Source: Protonemura montana (Eukaryota > Arthropoda > Insecta > Plecoptera > Nemouridae). From it: a DNA stretch of 64,000 bases. The stretch covers positions 8,994,001-9,058,000 of the forward strand of contig OX387611.1 in NCBI GenBank assembly GCA_947568835.1. Direction: 5' to 3'. The notes under the pieces were generated by a model. It was not told where the DNA came from and made no database searches. It saw only the letters and a program-made list of their open reading frames with translations. Of this stretch, positions 10,391-21,916 are shown piece by piece. The translations under genes were made by a program, and so were the position numbers. Position 1 is the first letter of the stretch. Each line of letters opens with the position of its first letter.

Positions 10391-10895
10391 AACCCTGGTA
10401 TTACTGTCAGTAGCACCGTGCTAACTAGCACCACTATAGCACCAAGCAGTAACCCCGACCTAGAGCAGTGATTCGTAACCCTGGTATTACTGTCAGTAGC
10501 ACCGTGCTAAATAGCACCACCATAGCACCAAGCAGTAACCCCGACCTAGAGCGGTGATTCGTAACCCTGGTATTACTGTCAGTAGCACCGTGCTAACTAG
10601 CACCACCATAGCACCAAGCAGTAACCCCGACCTAGAGCGGTGATTCGAAACCCTGGTATTACTGTCAGTAGCACCGTGCTAACTTGCACCACCATAGCAC
10701 CAAGCAGTAACCCCGACCTAGAGCGGTGATTCGTAACCCTGGTATTACTGTCAGTAGCACCGTGCTAACTAGCACCACCATAGTACCAAGCAGTAACCCC
10801 GACCTAGAGCGGTGATTCGTAACCCTGGTATTACTGTCAGTAGCACCGTGCTAACTAGCACCACCATAGTACCAAGCAGTAACCCCGACCTAGAG
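10391..10895. repeat. 86-bp minisatellite, six units
   Basis: 'aaccctggtattactgtcag' returns exactly every 86 bp, at 10391, 10477, 10563, 10649, 10735 and 10821. Units differ by only a few bases. The array begins directly at the 3' end of the tRNA-SINE. Confidence 0.85.
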
Positions 10896-11004
10896 CGTCA
10901 GTATTAATTATCACTTTTTTCAGTGACTCTCATTTTTAGCGAAAACCTCGCTCCCAAACAAAACTGTTAATACGTTTGAAAGTCATCAAATACCACACCT
11001 AGCA

Positions 11005-11245
11005 CAAAATTGATTTTAACTTCGGTGATCTCATGAGGACCGGTGTTTCCAACACGCCAAACCGTTATGTGGTAGCCCGTCCAATACCTGACCCAGCGCA
11101 GTGTTGCTTAACTCCGATGATCTTGTGAGAACCGGTGTTTCCAGCACGCCAAACATTTGGTGGTCACCCATCCAATACTTGGCCAAGCGCAGTGTTGCTC
11201 GACTTCGGTAATCTCACGAGGACCGGGGTTTCCTAGACGCCAAAC
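11005..11245 (-). repeat. Tandem 5S rRNA-like heads
   Basis: On the minus strand the 5S internal-promoter region appears three times in a row, each with the landmarks 'aacaccggt', 'gagatcaccgaagttaa' (or variants), 'gcgctgggtcaggtattgg' and 'gggtgaccac'. Each unit is about 90 bp. The spacing and lack of complete 5S ends argue for SINE heads, not functional 5S genes. Confidence 0.6.
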
Positions 11246-11474
11246 CGTTCGATTATTTGGGTGGATAATTTCAAGTCCAGAGAAAATCTGACGAGGATTC
11301 TCTAACCCGGCGAGCCTGACTCAAGCACCGCGATACTGAACAAGGGTTTACGGGAAATAATTCCAGACTAATTTGCCCTAACAAACACTCTTAATTGCGT
11401 GTCGACGTCGAATACCGGCTCGGTTGGAGATCTCAAGTTGACGATTTAATCGGATGTCCGTTGTCTGCAAGTTC

Positions 11475-11738
11475 TGAAGGCTCGTGACCTCATTGAGGGA
11501 TCTTGATTGCGTTCCCGGTGTAGTAATTTGTTTTCCAATTAAGGCGATCAGAAGACTTTACTACGATCTTGACGTTTGCTCTTGTAACAAAGAGCTCAAA
11601 GAGCGAGGAACGAGTGGACGTTTCTGCGTCGGTCTTAAGTACCGATATGGCAGCGACAGACACGTTGAACATCTGAAGTTGTTCTTCGGAAAGCAGTCGA
11701 GCGTGCTAGATTTGAAATTATTTGGTATTAGCGAATGA
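11475..11738 (+). CDS. Candidate terminal exon, unrecognised
   Basis: A GC-rich plus-strand frame of about 87 codons ends at TGA 11736-11738. A pyrimidine-rich acceptor (TTTCCAATTAAG, ending 11546) could start the exon near 11,547. The reading is protein-like, with cysteines in DVCSCNKE and RFCVG. It lies immediately before a 5S-SINE. It has no upstream ATG of good context, so it is partial or a fossil. Confidence 0.3.
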
Positions 11739-11751
11739 GGCTCTAATTCGC

Positions 11752-12165
11752 TTTTTGGAAACACTGGTTCTAGCCAGATCACCGAAGTAAAGCAGCACTG
11801 CGCTGGGTCAGGTTTTGGATGGGTGACTATCATACACCGATAGAGAGGCTTTAGGAATTTAAGTAAGTACAGCAACTCCACTCGCCATGCTTATCAACTT
11901 CTCGACAGCATGGATTTGTGGAGGAATTCTGTTGTTCCTTTTGTACCGTTCTTCAGAAAGGACGTTAAGCCAGTGGTACCCTTGGCACTCTTTGACAGGG
12001 AAAGGCTAAGTGCCGGCATCTGGTTTCCGCTACTCTCTTTGAAGTTAAGTAGAATAATTATCTTCATCATAACCTTCCCATTAACCGACTCAATCAAACC
12101 AGCGCCAGAGGACTAAATACCAAAGCAGTGCGTCTTTAAACTGCCGCCATTCAATCAATTAGCAT
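11752..12165 (+). mobile_element. 5S-derived SINE, full length
   Basis: The element has a 5S head (aacactggttct, atcaccgaag, gcgctgggtcagg, gatgggtgac), then the shared body ('ctcgacagcatggatttgtgg', 'gtaccgttct', 'gacgttaagccagtgg') and the tail 'gtgcgtctttaaac'. The same order is found at about ten places in the window. Confidence 0.75.
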
Positions 12166-12169
12166 ACAT

Positions 12170-13460
12170 TTTAAGTTGATCTCTTCCGGCTGCGAGGGTA
12201 AAATTTAGCATCTTGCAAGTTTAACAGGAACAGTGTCGTCCCTTTATCCCTTCAGTGCATCAGGTGTTGTCACTCCTGGAAGTTAAGTGTTTAAAATAAC
12301 AACAAAATCCATATGAGGATTGTTATCAAAGCATGAAACGACGTTGTTTATTTGTTTGGATTTTTTAAACGAGATTTCGATTTTCACAAAGCAGGGTTTG
12401 TGGTTGACTGTCATTCTTAGTAATTCTCCTCCTCGTGGTTGAATTTTTATGCCAACAGTCAACAAGTTGCGTGGAAAATGGCTACTTAAACACAAATGAG
12501 CTCAGGAGCACTTGAAGCTGTTGCTCAGAAGCAGTTGCAATACTTGCAACAAAAAGGCAATAGAGGGATTAAAAAATGGATTGTCAAAAATTAAAATCTA
12601 TCAAAGCGCATATTGCAGTGTACGTAATACGGTTCACTAAATGAATTTTAAAATAAACAATAAAAGCAAAGACTTTTAACTTTGTTTTCAACCTCATTGT
12701 AGAATTATAATTTTGTCATTAAATTTTGGTCAGCCTGAAATATCTTGATATTTTTTGTAAGTAACCACTAATAAAATGAAACACATTCTTAAATGTAACG
12801 ATTGTTTTCTGCAATGCCCTGCATAGGGTTTCAGAAAATAACAGAAAAAACGTTTTATAAAAAATTATAGCGGGTTGGAAATAGAATTCATATTACTCGT
12901 GTTTTTACTCGCAAATTACAAGAATTTATGTTTTCTCAGTAAAAATGCTCGAGTTTTACACATCAGTGGATCAGACTGTGTGATGTATTCTTTCTTTGTG
13001 ATATTTTACTCGTGAAACGACACGAGGATCGCTTTTTCCGATAGCAGGTATATATGAATCTCTATTGTGCTATTGTGAACTCGAGACGGTTGAAATGAAA
13101 TTGATTCGATGTTATATTCCATCGATGCAGATACCTTCTAGGAAAAACTCGTATCGGAAAATCGTTTGCTGACCAAAAAGCGGAAAACTCGTGGAAAGTC
13201 GAGCACCTGAATAATAATATAATCAAGAATATCGTGGAAAATCGGGATAGCTCGGTTGAGACCGAAAACGTTTTTTGTAGATTCGAAATTTTTCAAAGAA
13301 AACAATATCAAACACTGGTTCGTTTAAGGTCGCAGTGATCTCCTGAACACAGGGTCAAGATATTTCTTATTTTTTTTTCTCAAGTTATTTTTCTGAGAAG
13401 GTAAGAACAAGTATAAATCCAGTCTACGAAAATCATTGACTAATTTTTCCATACAGATTT
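12170..13460. other. AT-rich spacer, no gene seen
   Basis: No open exon with splice signals was found on either strand. Confidence 0.5.
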
Positions 13461-13464
13461 AAGT

Positions 13465-13590
13465 ACATGTTACGAAACGTTGAGAAATTTAGTTGTCCTT
13501 TACTTAGCATTCAAACCCCATTTCAAATAGTTTTTCTTGAAACTAGTGCTAAGGATAAATCAAGTAGACATGAGTCTAAAAACCATCATA
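13465..13590. repeat. Fold-back repeat family R5, single arm
   Basis: The block 'acgaaacgttgagaaattta', then 'tacttagcattcaaa' and 'aagtagacatgagtctaaaa' recurs at 24,000-24,194, 24,470-24,660, 27,105-27,185, 33,455-33,510 and 38,915-38,970. Confidence 0.6.
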
Positions 13591-13599
13591 CAGATTTAA

Positions 13600-14145
13600 G
13601 GGCGTTCATATGGAACGTGAAAATCATCATCAGAGCAAATCTGTTTGCATGGCTTCATGTTCACGTGTTGCTGAGTCGCTTATATAATACTCAAAAAATT
13701 ATTCTGCGGGAAATTTGTGGGAAACTCGGAAACACGAACTTTTTGCTGTCGCCTCCGATTTCCAAAAAGGTAATAGGGTCGAGTAATTCGTAATTTTTAT
13801 TGCATCTAAAATACTTATCCTGGAAGAGTAAAAAGTTTTCAGAAATCTTACTTATCTAATTCCAAATAAAATGATTGTTTTTAATGGTGTTAAAATTAGT
13901 AAAAACTCGGCCCGTGTTTCAACGCCGAAATCTCACCAGTAAATACAATTTTGGTAGCGATTATTTGTTGTTATATTCGCTAAAGCACGAAGATTTCAGA
14001 AATGTTAGTCTTATCTCAATCAGACAAATAGTGTCAATGAAACCGAAGTCCGCGCAAGTCGGTGCGCGGCGCCAAATTACGTCCAGTAGCTACCGACAGC
14101 GAGTCCAGGCAAGTCGCTCAGACTCGCTGTCGGTAGCTACTCATT
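13600..14145. repeat. Dispersed repeat R1, copy 3 (long form)
   Basis: A close match to 4,785-5,310, ending in an inverted repeat built on 'gtagctaccgacagcgagtc' (about 14,088-14,144). The 184-codon frame that starts in this repeat and runs to 14,429 is half repeat and is not called as a gene. Confidence 0.6.
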
Positions 14146-14989
14146 ACCCCTTCAAACAGTGGAGTGGGGAGACCCACGAAGCGGCTCAACATATATTCAA
14201 ACTCAAATACCATCGAGTGTACAAGAAAATTCAGAATCACAACGTAAATGTTAAGCTTTTTGCAGAGCTTTTGATGAAAGCTTGTGACATGAACTTACAA
14301 TCAGCAGAATACACGAGAATTACTGTCGTTACGCTAGGTAATTTTAGAGATACCACAGGAGATACAAGTTATATATTGACTTTGACTTCCCCGAGTGTAT
14401 ATTGTTTAATTACGGCTGTAAATCAGTAGGTTCCTTTGAGACGGTCTTGCAGTAGACCTGCATAGACCTGCTACATAGACCTGGTAGGTGTGGTACAAAG
14501 ATTGATGAACAATCGTTGAAAATTCAAACATGCTAATACTTTGGCAAAGTTTGCGCCATCTTCATGAGTTTTGCTACTGAAATAAGATAGTCTTTGAACT
14601 GTTTAACGAACTAAATAATTGTCTAGATAATTCACAGCGTGAATTTACAAGTGAGCCGAAGCCGTAGCCTCGAGGGTGCCTCAAGGATTTTAATAATCTT
14701 AGACAATTTTGTCCAATGCCATAAAAAACTGGCTTGCTAGTCGCTATTAGTGCACCACCACAGCACTAATGTTGCGCGATAAATGGAAGCCAAATGACTT
14801 CTTTGCCGCGACAAAAATTAAAGGTTCTTTCTAGGTGATGTCACCGTCGTTTTGAATGCAAAGAAATTATATCTATATGGGCGGATAATGCCCGCGAAGT
14901 TTGAGACGTTTATAGTGTTCATAATAATAAATTACCCCGCGCATTGCAAGCGTTTGCAATTTAAATAAGATTTGAACTAAAACTGATTT

Positions 14990-15215
14990 ATCTAGTTTTT
15001 TTGGGTGTTGGTTTTCGATATTTCTCGCAGATTACTCGCATTTGAGACTGGTTTTCACTCAAATAATCTTTATTAATGATGACCTCAACAATCATCAAAC
15101 ATGCACCGACGTTTTTGAGTCGTATTCATTTATTGTAAATGTTTGTTAGAAAAGACGGCCGCAAGCGCTATCGGGTGGCACCTACCGTTACCACGTGTTG
15201 CCGGCTCGTTTGCTC
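14990..15215. repeat. Dispersed repeat R4, inverted copy
   Basis: Inverted relative to 7,490-7,800; it shares 'cgcatttgagactggttttc' and 'ttaccacgtgttgccggctc'. No gene is seen between 14,150 and 15,650. Confidence 0.5.
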
Positions 15216-15663
15216 AGCAGAAAGTTTAATATAAGCGCTGGCTCTCTTAAACTCAATGCTACTAGGATGAAGTTGATTTCTATAGTGTAATGAAAGTAAG
15301 TTACTTAGTTGTTGAAGATATAGCGTAATGAGAAAGCGTCTCGTGCATCTCTCGTGCACACATGCTCACCGGCTGATAAACAAGTCACGTCAAGGAAACA
15401 CCTTTAACAAGCATTCGTTAGACGATAAGGATAAATGTATCGCCTTCACCTTCTTTTCCTGGCGGATCCAGAGAACAAGATCCTTTTTTTAACATGTACC
15501 TATTTGTGCCTTAAATTGTACCTAAATGAATAATCAGAAAAAATGAAAAAAAAAACATCTGGATTGGTTTAAACGGTTTTACTAACCAAACAAATATTTT
15601 TAGTACACATTTTCCGGAAAATTAATTCCAAAAAAAATTATGAAAAATCCAATATCCAAAGCT

Positions 15664-16046
15664 CCTAAAGCTCCCACTCTTATAGACCTGAGTAAGCTCC
15701 CTCTCCAATAGACCAGAGTAAGCTCCCACTCCAATAGACCTGAGTAAGCTCCCACTCCAATAGACCTGAGTAAGGTCCCACTCCAATAGACCTGAGTAAG
15801 CTCCCATTCCAAGAGACCTGAGTAAGCTCCCACTCCAATACACCTGAGTAAGCTCCCACTCCAATAGACCTGAGTACGCTCCCTCTCCAATAGACCTGAG
15901 TAAGCTCCCACTCCAATAGACCTGAGTAAGCTCCCACTCCAATAGCCCTGAGTAAGCTCCCACTCCAATAGACCTGAGTAAGCTCCCACTCCAATAGACC
16001 TGAGTAAGCTCCCACTCCAATAGACCTGAGTAAGCTCCCACTTTGA
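15664..16046. repeat. 26-bp minisatellite, about 14 units
   Basis: The unit 'cccactccaatagacctgag' plus six bases repeats every 26 bp with rare changes. The long repetitive reading frames on the minus strand are products of the array. Confidence 0.9.
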
Positions 16047-16091
16047 AATCGCCCACTTGTTGGTCAGACTAGAAGCGATCAGAGCGAAAAT

Positions 16092-16480
16092 CTGGGTTAT
16101 TTAAGATGAGCTGGATGGATCCCATATTCATCCAGGTTATTTGAGACCAGCTGGCTGGATCCTATGCTCTATCCAGGTTATTTGAGATCAGCTGGGTGGA
16201 TCCTATACTCTATCCAGGTTATTTGAGATCAGCTGGCTGGATCCTATGCTCTATCCAGGTTATCTGAAACCAGCTGGCTGGATCCTATACTCTATCCAGG
16301 TTATTTGAGATCAGCTGGCTGGATCCTATGCTGGATCCAGGTTATTTGAGTTCAGCTGGCTGGATTCTATGCTCTATCCAGGTTATTTGAGATCAGCTGA
16401 CTGGATCCTATGCTCTATCCAGGTTATTTGAAACCAGCTGGCTGGATCCTATACTCTATCCAGGTTATTTGATATCAGTG
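16092..16480. repeat. 41-bp minisatellite, about nine units
   Basis: 'ccaggttatttgaga' recurs every 41 bp together with 'cagctggctggatcctat'. It begins about 45 bp after the end of the 26-bp array. Confidence 0.85.
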
Positions 16481-16554
16481 ATTGCACTCCACTGGCCCGG
16501 TGTCTTTCTGGAAAGTTTGGGTCCACATCGCCAGTCGATAAATCGCCATGTTTG

Positions 16555-16790
16555 GGACAATAACCCTGTTTCATTTTATCTCGAGGTATGACGGCGACCC
16601 TCCGGCTGTGAGTCGGGGGTGTTGACGATCATCAGGACGCTTGCGCCGTTCGAGGAGTCAAAACGCATAGAATTGCATCGTGATGCATCGCCTGTCATAC
16701 CTGTGGTGGACGCCACGGGGCACGCAGTGGAACTCTGGCGAGGGACAACTGAACGTGAGATCGGAGGCGACTTCGAAAACATCTAAGAAG
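16555..16790. other. GC-rich island, coding strand undecided
   Basis: Open on the plus strand for about 57 codons to TAA near 16,785, and on the minus strand for 68 codons (16,782-16,576). A third minus frame is also open. It stands out from the AT-rich surroundings and is probably an exon, but splice sites do not settle the strand. Confidence 0.3.
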
Positions 16791-17319
16791 ACACTTTTAA
16801 CATTAACAAGAGAGAGATTCGTTTGTTGGTCTATGAGGTAAGTTAAGGGCTTGGTAATAGGGCTATGCTTCCTGGACGAAGGACTGGGTGAGTGTTTGTC
16901 CTTAAATGTGTCTGCAAGATAATAATTTTCAAGGGCGATGGTTTAGAGGGAAAAAAAAATTTTTTCTGCATGAGCCTTTTTTTTATTATTTCCTTACGTG
17001 TTTCTTTAAAAAAAAACGGTACTAGCATTTCTATATTTTAAATTTGAACTTTCTTTTATGAACTTACGTTTAAGTGTGTTCTTCTTTTAAATTCTCTGCG
17101 CTTTAATATTTTTATTCTGTTAAGTACTCTTCACATTCGCTTAAAAATACAATTTTTTTAACTGTATCCTATTTTAAAGCGCTAGTTTTGACAAAAACTT
17201 TTTAACTGAATTTTTAAAGGTAATTTTTTTTTATTTCTAATAACGATCTTCATGTCGCATTTAGCATCCAGCTTACCAACAGAGCTAAACTTGCCGTTTT
17301 TTTTTGTTTTTTTTTTGTT

Positions 17320-17680
17320 TTGGGCCGATTTCACCAACGTCGTTTAAATCTTGCTTAAGTCAACGTTTAAGGGAAGTTTAAAACCGAAAGTGATTTTCCC
17401 CGTTCAGCAGATATTTTGAAAGATTGAAAGAGAATGTTTATATAAAAACACAAAAAAAATGTAAATTTAAATTTGAATTTGGTGATGATTCAGGAAGGTT
17501 TTGTCCTGTCACATAAAATAAATATTATTAAGCAGCCGTCACTATTTTCTCACCGCCCTAATCGCCGTTTAGGAGTTAAGTTTTTAAACTGTCATTTGGA
17601 GGTCAAAGTAAGAAGTCCCATTGGTATTTTGTTTGTATTTCCAAGTCACCAAATATTCCGTTTCCGTACATAAGGCAAAC
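17320..17680. repeat. Dispersed repeat R3, uninterrupted copy
   Basis: Begins 'ggccgatttcacc' and runs through 'gattcaggaaggttttgtcc' and 'aaactgtcatttggaggtca'. It is the unbroken counterpart of the copy at 27,795-29,245 and gives the pre-insertion sequence there. The rest of 16,790-17,970 is AT-rich without a visible gene. Confidence 0.6.
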
Positions 17681-17974
17681 GCAAAATTATGACAGCACAC
17701 ACTATTTGTGCATGGCTTAATTTTTACTGTAAGCCAGAGTCACTGCTATGTCAATTCCTCGCCCAAAGTAGTTCTTTCATTTTTATTATTATAATTATTT
17801 CAAAAATGTCAATAAATTTCAAAAAATTTATTTGTTAGAAAAAAACATTTTTTAATCTAACTGTCAAGTTAAAACGACCAAAAATAGCCCGTTAAGTGCT
17901 TTTTAAACCCTCCATAAATTCGCGAAAGGCACCCCGATTCGATATCATTTGTTGATTTAATTAATTAGTGTGGT

Positions 17975-18345
17975 GATTGGTGGGATGATGATGATGAGGA
18001 TGATGATGAATCTAGCCTTGCATAGAAGAGAGGAAGGGAAACCCGGTGCCGGCACGTTGCCTACTCCTGTCGAAGTGCATATACGGTAACACTGGCTTAA
18101 CGTCCCTTCAAAAGGACGGTACAACGCGAGCAACAGAATTCCTCCACAAATCTATGCTGTCGAGAGGTTGATAAGCAAGGCGAGTGAAGTTTTATTAACT
18201 TTCATCCCTCCAACCTCTCTCCCGAACAGAACTGGTCATGTGTATAATGGTCACCCATCCAATACCTGACTCAGCGCACCGCACGGTTTGACGTGTTGGA
18301 AACACTGGTTCTCGTAAGATCGCTGAAGTTTAGCAACACTGGGAG
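17975..18345 (-). mobile_element. 5S-derived SINE
   Basis: Minus-strand copy with tail-side 'gatgatgatgag' repeat, body ('cacaaatctatgctgtcgag', 'ggttgataagcaaggcgagt') and 5S head at 18,235-18,290. A second partial 5S head reads in the opposite direction at 18,290-18,345. Confidence 0.7.
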
Positions 18346-18737
18346 TCAGTGGTTATTTTGTGCTTACGCTTACGTATGCGCCGCGTACCCACCCTTCCTT
18401 GCAACAGTGCACGTCGATCACTCATTCCGGGAAAAGTTTGGTCTACTCTACATTTAAATCTAAGAAACACATGTTTTTTTTACGTGTTGGTGAACATTTT
18501 CTTTGGAAATGGCATTCAGCAGAACGTAGATATTTTCACAAAATCTTATCATTCTGAAAAATAAATGCCAAATACACAAGCTCAAAATTATGACTACGCA
18601 AAGCGATAGCAAGGCTAAGCTAAGCTAAGCTCAAGCAACGCAACCCTTTGTCAGGCAGCGTCGACAAAGCATAGCGAGAGTAAAGAAATTGTTTCAATGT
18701 TTCTGGCCTTTTGGCACAGAATTCCTTTCCTCTCTGC

Positions 18738-18765
18738 CCCCCCCCCCCCCCCCCCCTACCCCCCA
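18738..18765. repeat. Poly-C tract
   Basis: A run of about 19 C followed by TACCCCCC. This is a simple repeat. Confidence 0.9.
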
Positions 18766-18892
18766 AGAAAACACATGATCTAGAACAGCACCTGAATTCA
18801 ATTGAAAGCGTACCCATCTTTTTGATTACAAATTACCCATTGGCTGGGACGACAGGTCTGCACGGGAGTTAAGAACTAGCAGTTACGGGAGA

Positions 18893-19170
18893 CTAGCAGT
18901 TAAGAAAAATCCGCCGCTTGCCAGTTTGAATAATGTCGCCTGCAGATTTTGAGCCGCGACTTTTTCCGGTAAAACGGAACCACTTCGTGAGTCTGGCATG
19001 ACATTCTTGACATCCAGAAGCATCAAGCAAATTAAGATGCTTGTTATGTCTGGTTTTACCGACATTAAACTTGGCGTAAATGCGCATTTTAAGTGCAGAA
19101 TTGGTTTTCTGAGATTTTGAAAGGCAATTTAAAGTTGAGAGCTTATAGCAAACAGTGCAAGTGTCGCGTT
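18893..19170 (-). CDS. Candidate terminal exon with paired CxxC motifs
   Basis: A minus-strand frame of about 90 codons ends at TAG 18893-18895. It contains DTCTVC and, about 45 residues later, GCQECH, followed by a basic stretch (FRFTGKSRG). Two CxxC pairs with basic surroundings look like a zinc ribbon of the kind found in RNase P Rpp21-type and related small proteins, but this is only a resemblance. A 5S-SINE lies immediately upstream, so any earlier exon lies beyond it. Confidence 0.35.
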
Positions 19171-19184
19171 CTTGCCGCGTGCAA

Positions 19185-19615
19185 CAGTTTGGCGTTTTGG
19201 AAAAACCAGTTCTCGTGAGATCACAGGAGTTAAGAAGTTCATATGAAACGTGAAAATCGATTTGAGAGAAAATTTGTTTGGATGACTTTATTCTCACGTG
19301 TTGCTGAGTCACCAATAAAATACAAAAAAAAATATTCTGCGGGAAATTTGTGGGAAACTCAGAAAAACTGACTTTTTGTTGTCGCCTTCGGTTTCCAAAG
19401 AAGTAATACGGTTGAGTAACTCGCAATTTTTCATTACTTGTAAAATACTTATCTTGAGAGAATAACAAGTTTCTTAATACGTATTAGCTGCACTCAATAG
19501 AGGTTGTTATTGTTAAGCTACACTGCGCTGGGTCAGGTATTTGAGGAGTGACCATGCTGGTACCAGGTTTCCCCTCCTCTCTTCTATGCCAGGTTGATAA
19601 CGATGACACGATATT
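19185..19615 (+). mobile_element. 5S-derived SINE interrupted by repeat R1
   Basis: The 5S head stops at 'caggagttaag' (ending 19234) and resumes at 'ttaagctacactgcgctggg' (from 19513). Between them is a copy of repeat R1. The pentamer TTAAG stands on both sides, consistent with a 5-bp target duplication. Confidence 0.65.
19235..19517. mobile_element. Repeat R1, copy 4, inserted in a SINE
   Basis: About 280 bp, beginning 'aagttcatatgaaacgtgaa'. This nested position gives the best boundaries for R1. It has no coding capacity. Confidence 0.55.
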
Positions 19616-19619
19616 ACAA

Positions 19620-20760
19620 TGAGTAGATGATAATGATGATTATCGAACCCCAATACCTTTCTTTCTATATTTGTTTTCTCAATATTCTTTCCTAAGTTTG
19701 AATGCACATAGAATGCACATAGGAAAACATAGAATGCACACAGCTTAGAGATGGAACAGAAACATAGGCACATAGAAACATGCACATAAACTGTGTCACA
19801 GTGCAACTGGGACCTTTCGATATCGCTGTAGAGAGAATCAATAACATCGGCTAAACTTTGTATCACCGCAAATTCACTCACAAAACTGTGATTTGACATC
19901 GTCTGGAATCTGCCATTATAAACGTATTTAAAAATAATCGTTAATCCCCTTTTTTTATATTAGCTGGTGACGCAATGCTGCCTCAGCGCACTCATGAAAC
20001 ATTAGGTTCGAAAGATACGATCAATTATTAACTTCAAATTTGATATCTGCGAACTAATCAAAATTTTTCTTCGTTGAACGAAAGGAATTCAACTTGAACG
20101 AAAGTTCCAGATCCCAACATGACCAATAATGGTAAGGCTTGACAAAACAAAGAACCTGCCACAACTGCACCTATGCCAGTGATAACAAAAGAAATTTTTT
20201 CCGCAGTTCATGCTCTTTGTGCGGTCTTGGCACATTTTCTTTAAACAAAAATTGTACAGTAATTTACGGTAACCTTGAGACGTGAGCCTTTGTTGTCACC
20301 CCAGATTTTCTGGGTTTTTAATAATTTCACAACAACCAGCGTCTGGTTGGCATGGCTTTGTGAATTAGCTAACCACGACTCGGCGAGCACTCGCTGGCAA
20401 GTCGCTGACAAAACGAAACGCCGATGAGGATTTTATAATTAGTCGCTCACAGAAATGTGATCGTTGGTTGTGACATTCGAATCATTGTCTTCGGAGTTAA
20501 CCCAACACCAGAGATGTCGGCCGCGAGTTCTGTTGGGACGTATAGAAATGGTGTGCTAGTTTTTTTTTTTAATCGAGACTAGAAGGTGACATCAAGCGAG
20601 TTAGGTACCGAAGCATTGTGGACATTGTCACAGGTCTCCATTACAGATGTGTTGCAGAAAAGGGGATGTGAAGTTATGAGAAGGGAACAGGGAAAATTAA
20701 AAATTAAAAAGGGGAAGAGGTATTTTTTTTTAAATATTATCAACACTAAAACCGTCTCAA
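19620..20760. other. Spacer; one short minus-strand open start
   Basis: A minus-strand ATG at 19,899 opens about 40 protein-like codons (MSNHSFVSEFAVIQSLADVI) before running into simple repeats and a SINE. No donor or partner exon was found. The rest is AT-rich. Confidence 0.3.
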
Positions 20761-20767
20761 AAATTGA

Positions 20768-20888
20768 AGCCCGTTTGGGCTTCAATTTCCCCAAACGGGG
20801 ACCCAAATCCCCAATCCCCAACGGGGACCCAATCCCCAATCCCCAAACGGGGACCCAAACGGGTCCCCGTTTGGGGACCCGTTTGGGC
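20768..20888. repeat. GC-rich inverted-repeat block
   Basis: Repeated 'ccccaaacggggaccc' and its complement 'gggtccccgtttgggg' alternate over about 120 bp. Together they form several strong hairpins in otherwise AT-rich DNA. Confidence 0.75.
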
Positions 20889-21480
20889 TTGATTAAAGAA
20901 GTGGAACAGCGGTTATGAAAAAAAAATGGGCATCTTTTTATTTATAATGAAAACTGTTTCTAAACGAAAACTTACTGACATCTAAATAAATTATGAATAA
21001 ATAATGTTTACCTGTATACACTTCTGCGGTTGTGACGTAGCCAAATGGTGGAACGGAAGTAAGAAAAAGATTAAAACCAAGAAAATAAGAAGAAGATAAT
21101 AGTGGAACTGGCGTGTTTTAATTGCTAGAATTCTATCCAAGATTTCAGTCGGAGCGCATGGCACCTCCATCGACGTGAAAATAGCACAGGAATTTGCTCA
21201 AAACCTCTGAACGAAAATTAGGAAAGAAACTTATTTTGAATTATCGTTGGATTATCTGGATTGTCTCTCGATATTTTCGATTACTCTGTGTAATATTCAA
21301 TGTTTAAACAGTACAATATATACCAGATGCTACGAATTTTTTAATTTTCGATACCGACGAGTTTGAGCAAAACAAGAATTTTAAGGATTCCTTCAAATGC
21401 ATAACTAGATAACATAAATACGCAGCAAAATTTAATTTTTATTATTTACATATCTTAAAAACTCACGTTTTTTTCGCCAG

Positions 21481-21701
21481 AGGGCTGCAATGTTCCTCCT
21501 ACATTTCCTATTGACGACCCGAAACGTCCCGAAACCGTCAACGACCACGCAGCTTTGGCTGCCTGTTTAAGACTGAACTCAAATCCGTGGGGCCAACGAA
21601 AAAGTGCGTTCCCAGACGTCGCGGCGCACGCACAACTCCCACCCCCCTATTATTTGTCAGCTAGACAGACCACCGACAAAATCAACCCCATCCCCCCTTG
21701 A
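21481..21701 (+). CDS. Candidate terminal exon, unrecognised proline-rich tail
   Basis: After an acceptor (TTTTTTTCGCCAG, ending 21480) the frame starts with two bases and reads 72 codons to TGA 21699-21701. It has no internal Met. It is GC-rich, with landmarks FPIDDPKRPETVNDHAALAA and QLPPPYYLSARQ. It looks like a cytoplasmic or disordered C-terminus. The preceding exon must end in phase 1 and was not found. Confidence 0.4.
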
Positions 21702-21916
21702 ACCCTGTCTGGGAGAGACACGCGCGTGGAAATATGTATCCACTCGGTACCTGTAATCAATCAAAATTGCTACTAACTAAATCAATTAAATCCATACCAA
21801 ATTTTTCTTTGAAAGATAGGGAATAAAAAAACAGAACCCGAAAATTTAAATATTTCCACATAAACTAACAATCCACAAGTGTTTACACGAAGTTATTTCA
21901 AAATTAGCTGTCTTTA

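Noticed and set aside
13875-14429. 184-codon plus-strand frame
   Set aside because: The first half is repeat R1, also present at 5,070-5,280 where it is interrupted; no reason to think it is translated.
15600-16056. Repetitive proteins of 111-144 residues
   Set aside because: All three frames are open because a 26-bp repeat happens to contain no stop; no splice sites or start context.
20586-20918. 110-codon plus-strand frame
   Set aside because: The second half is the GC-rich hairpin block; composition is not protein-like.
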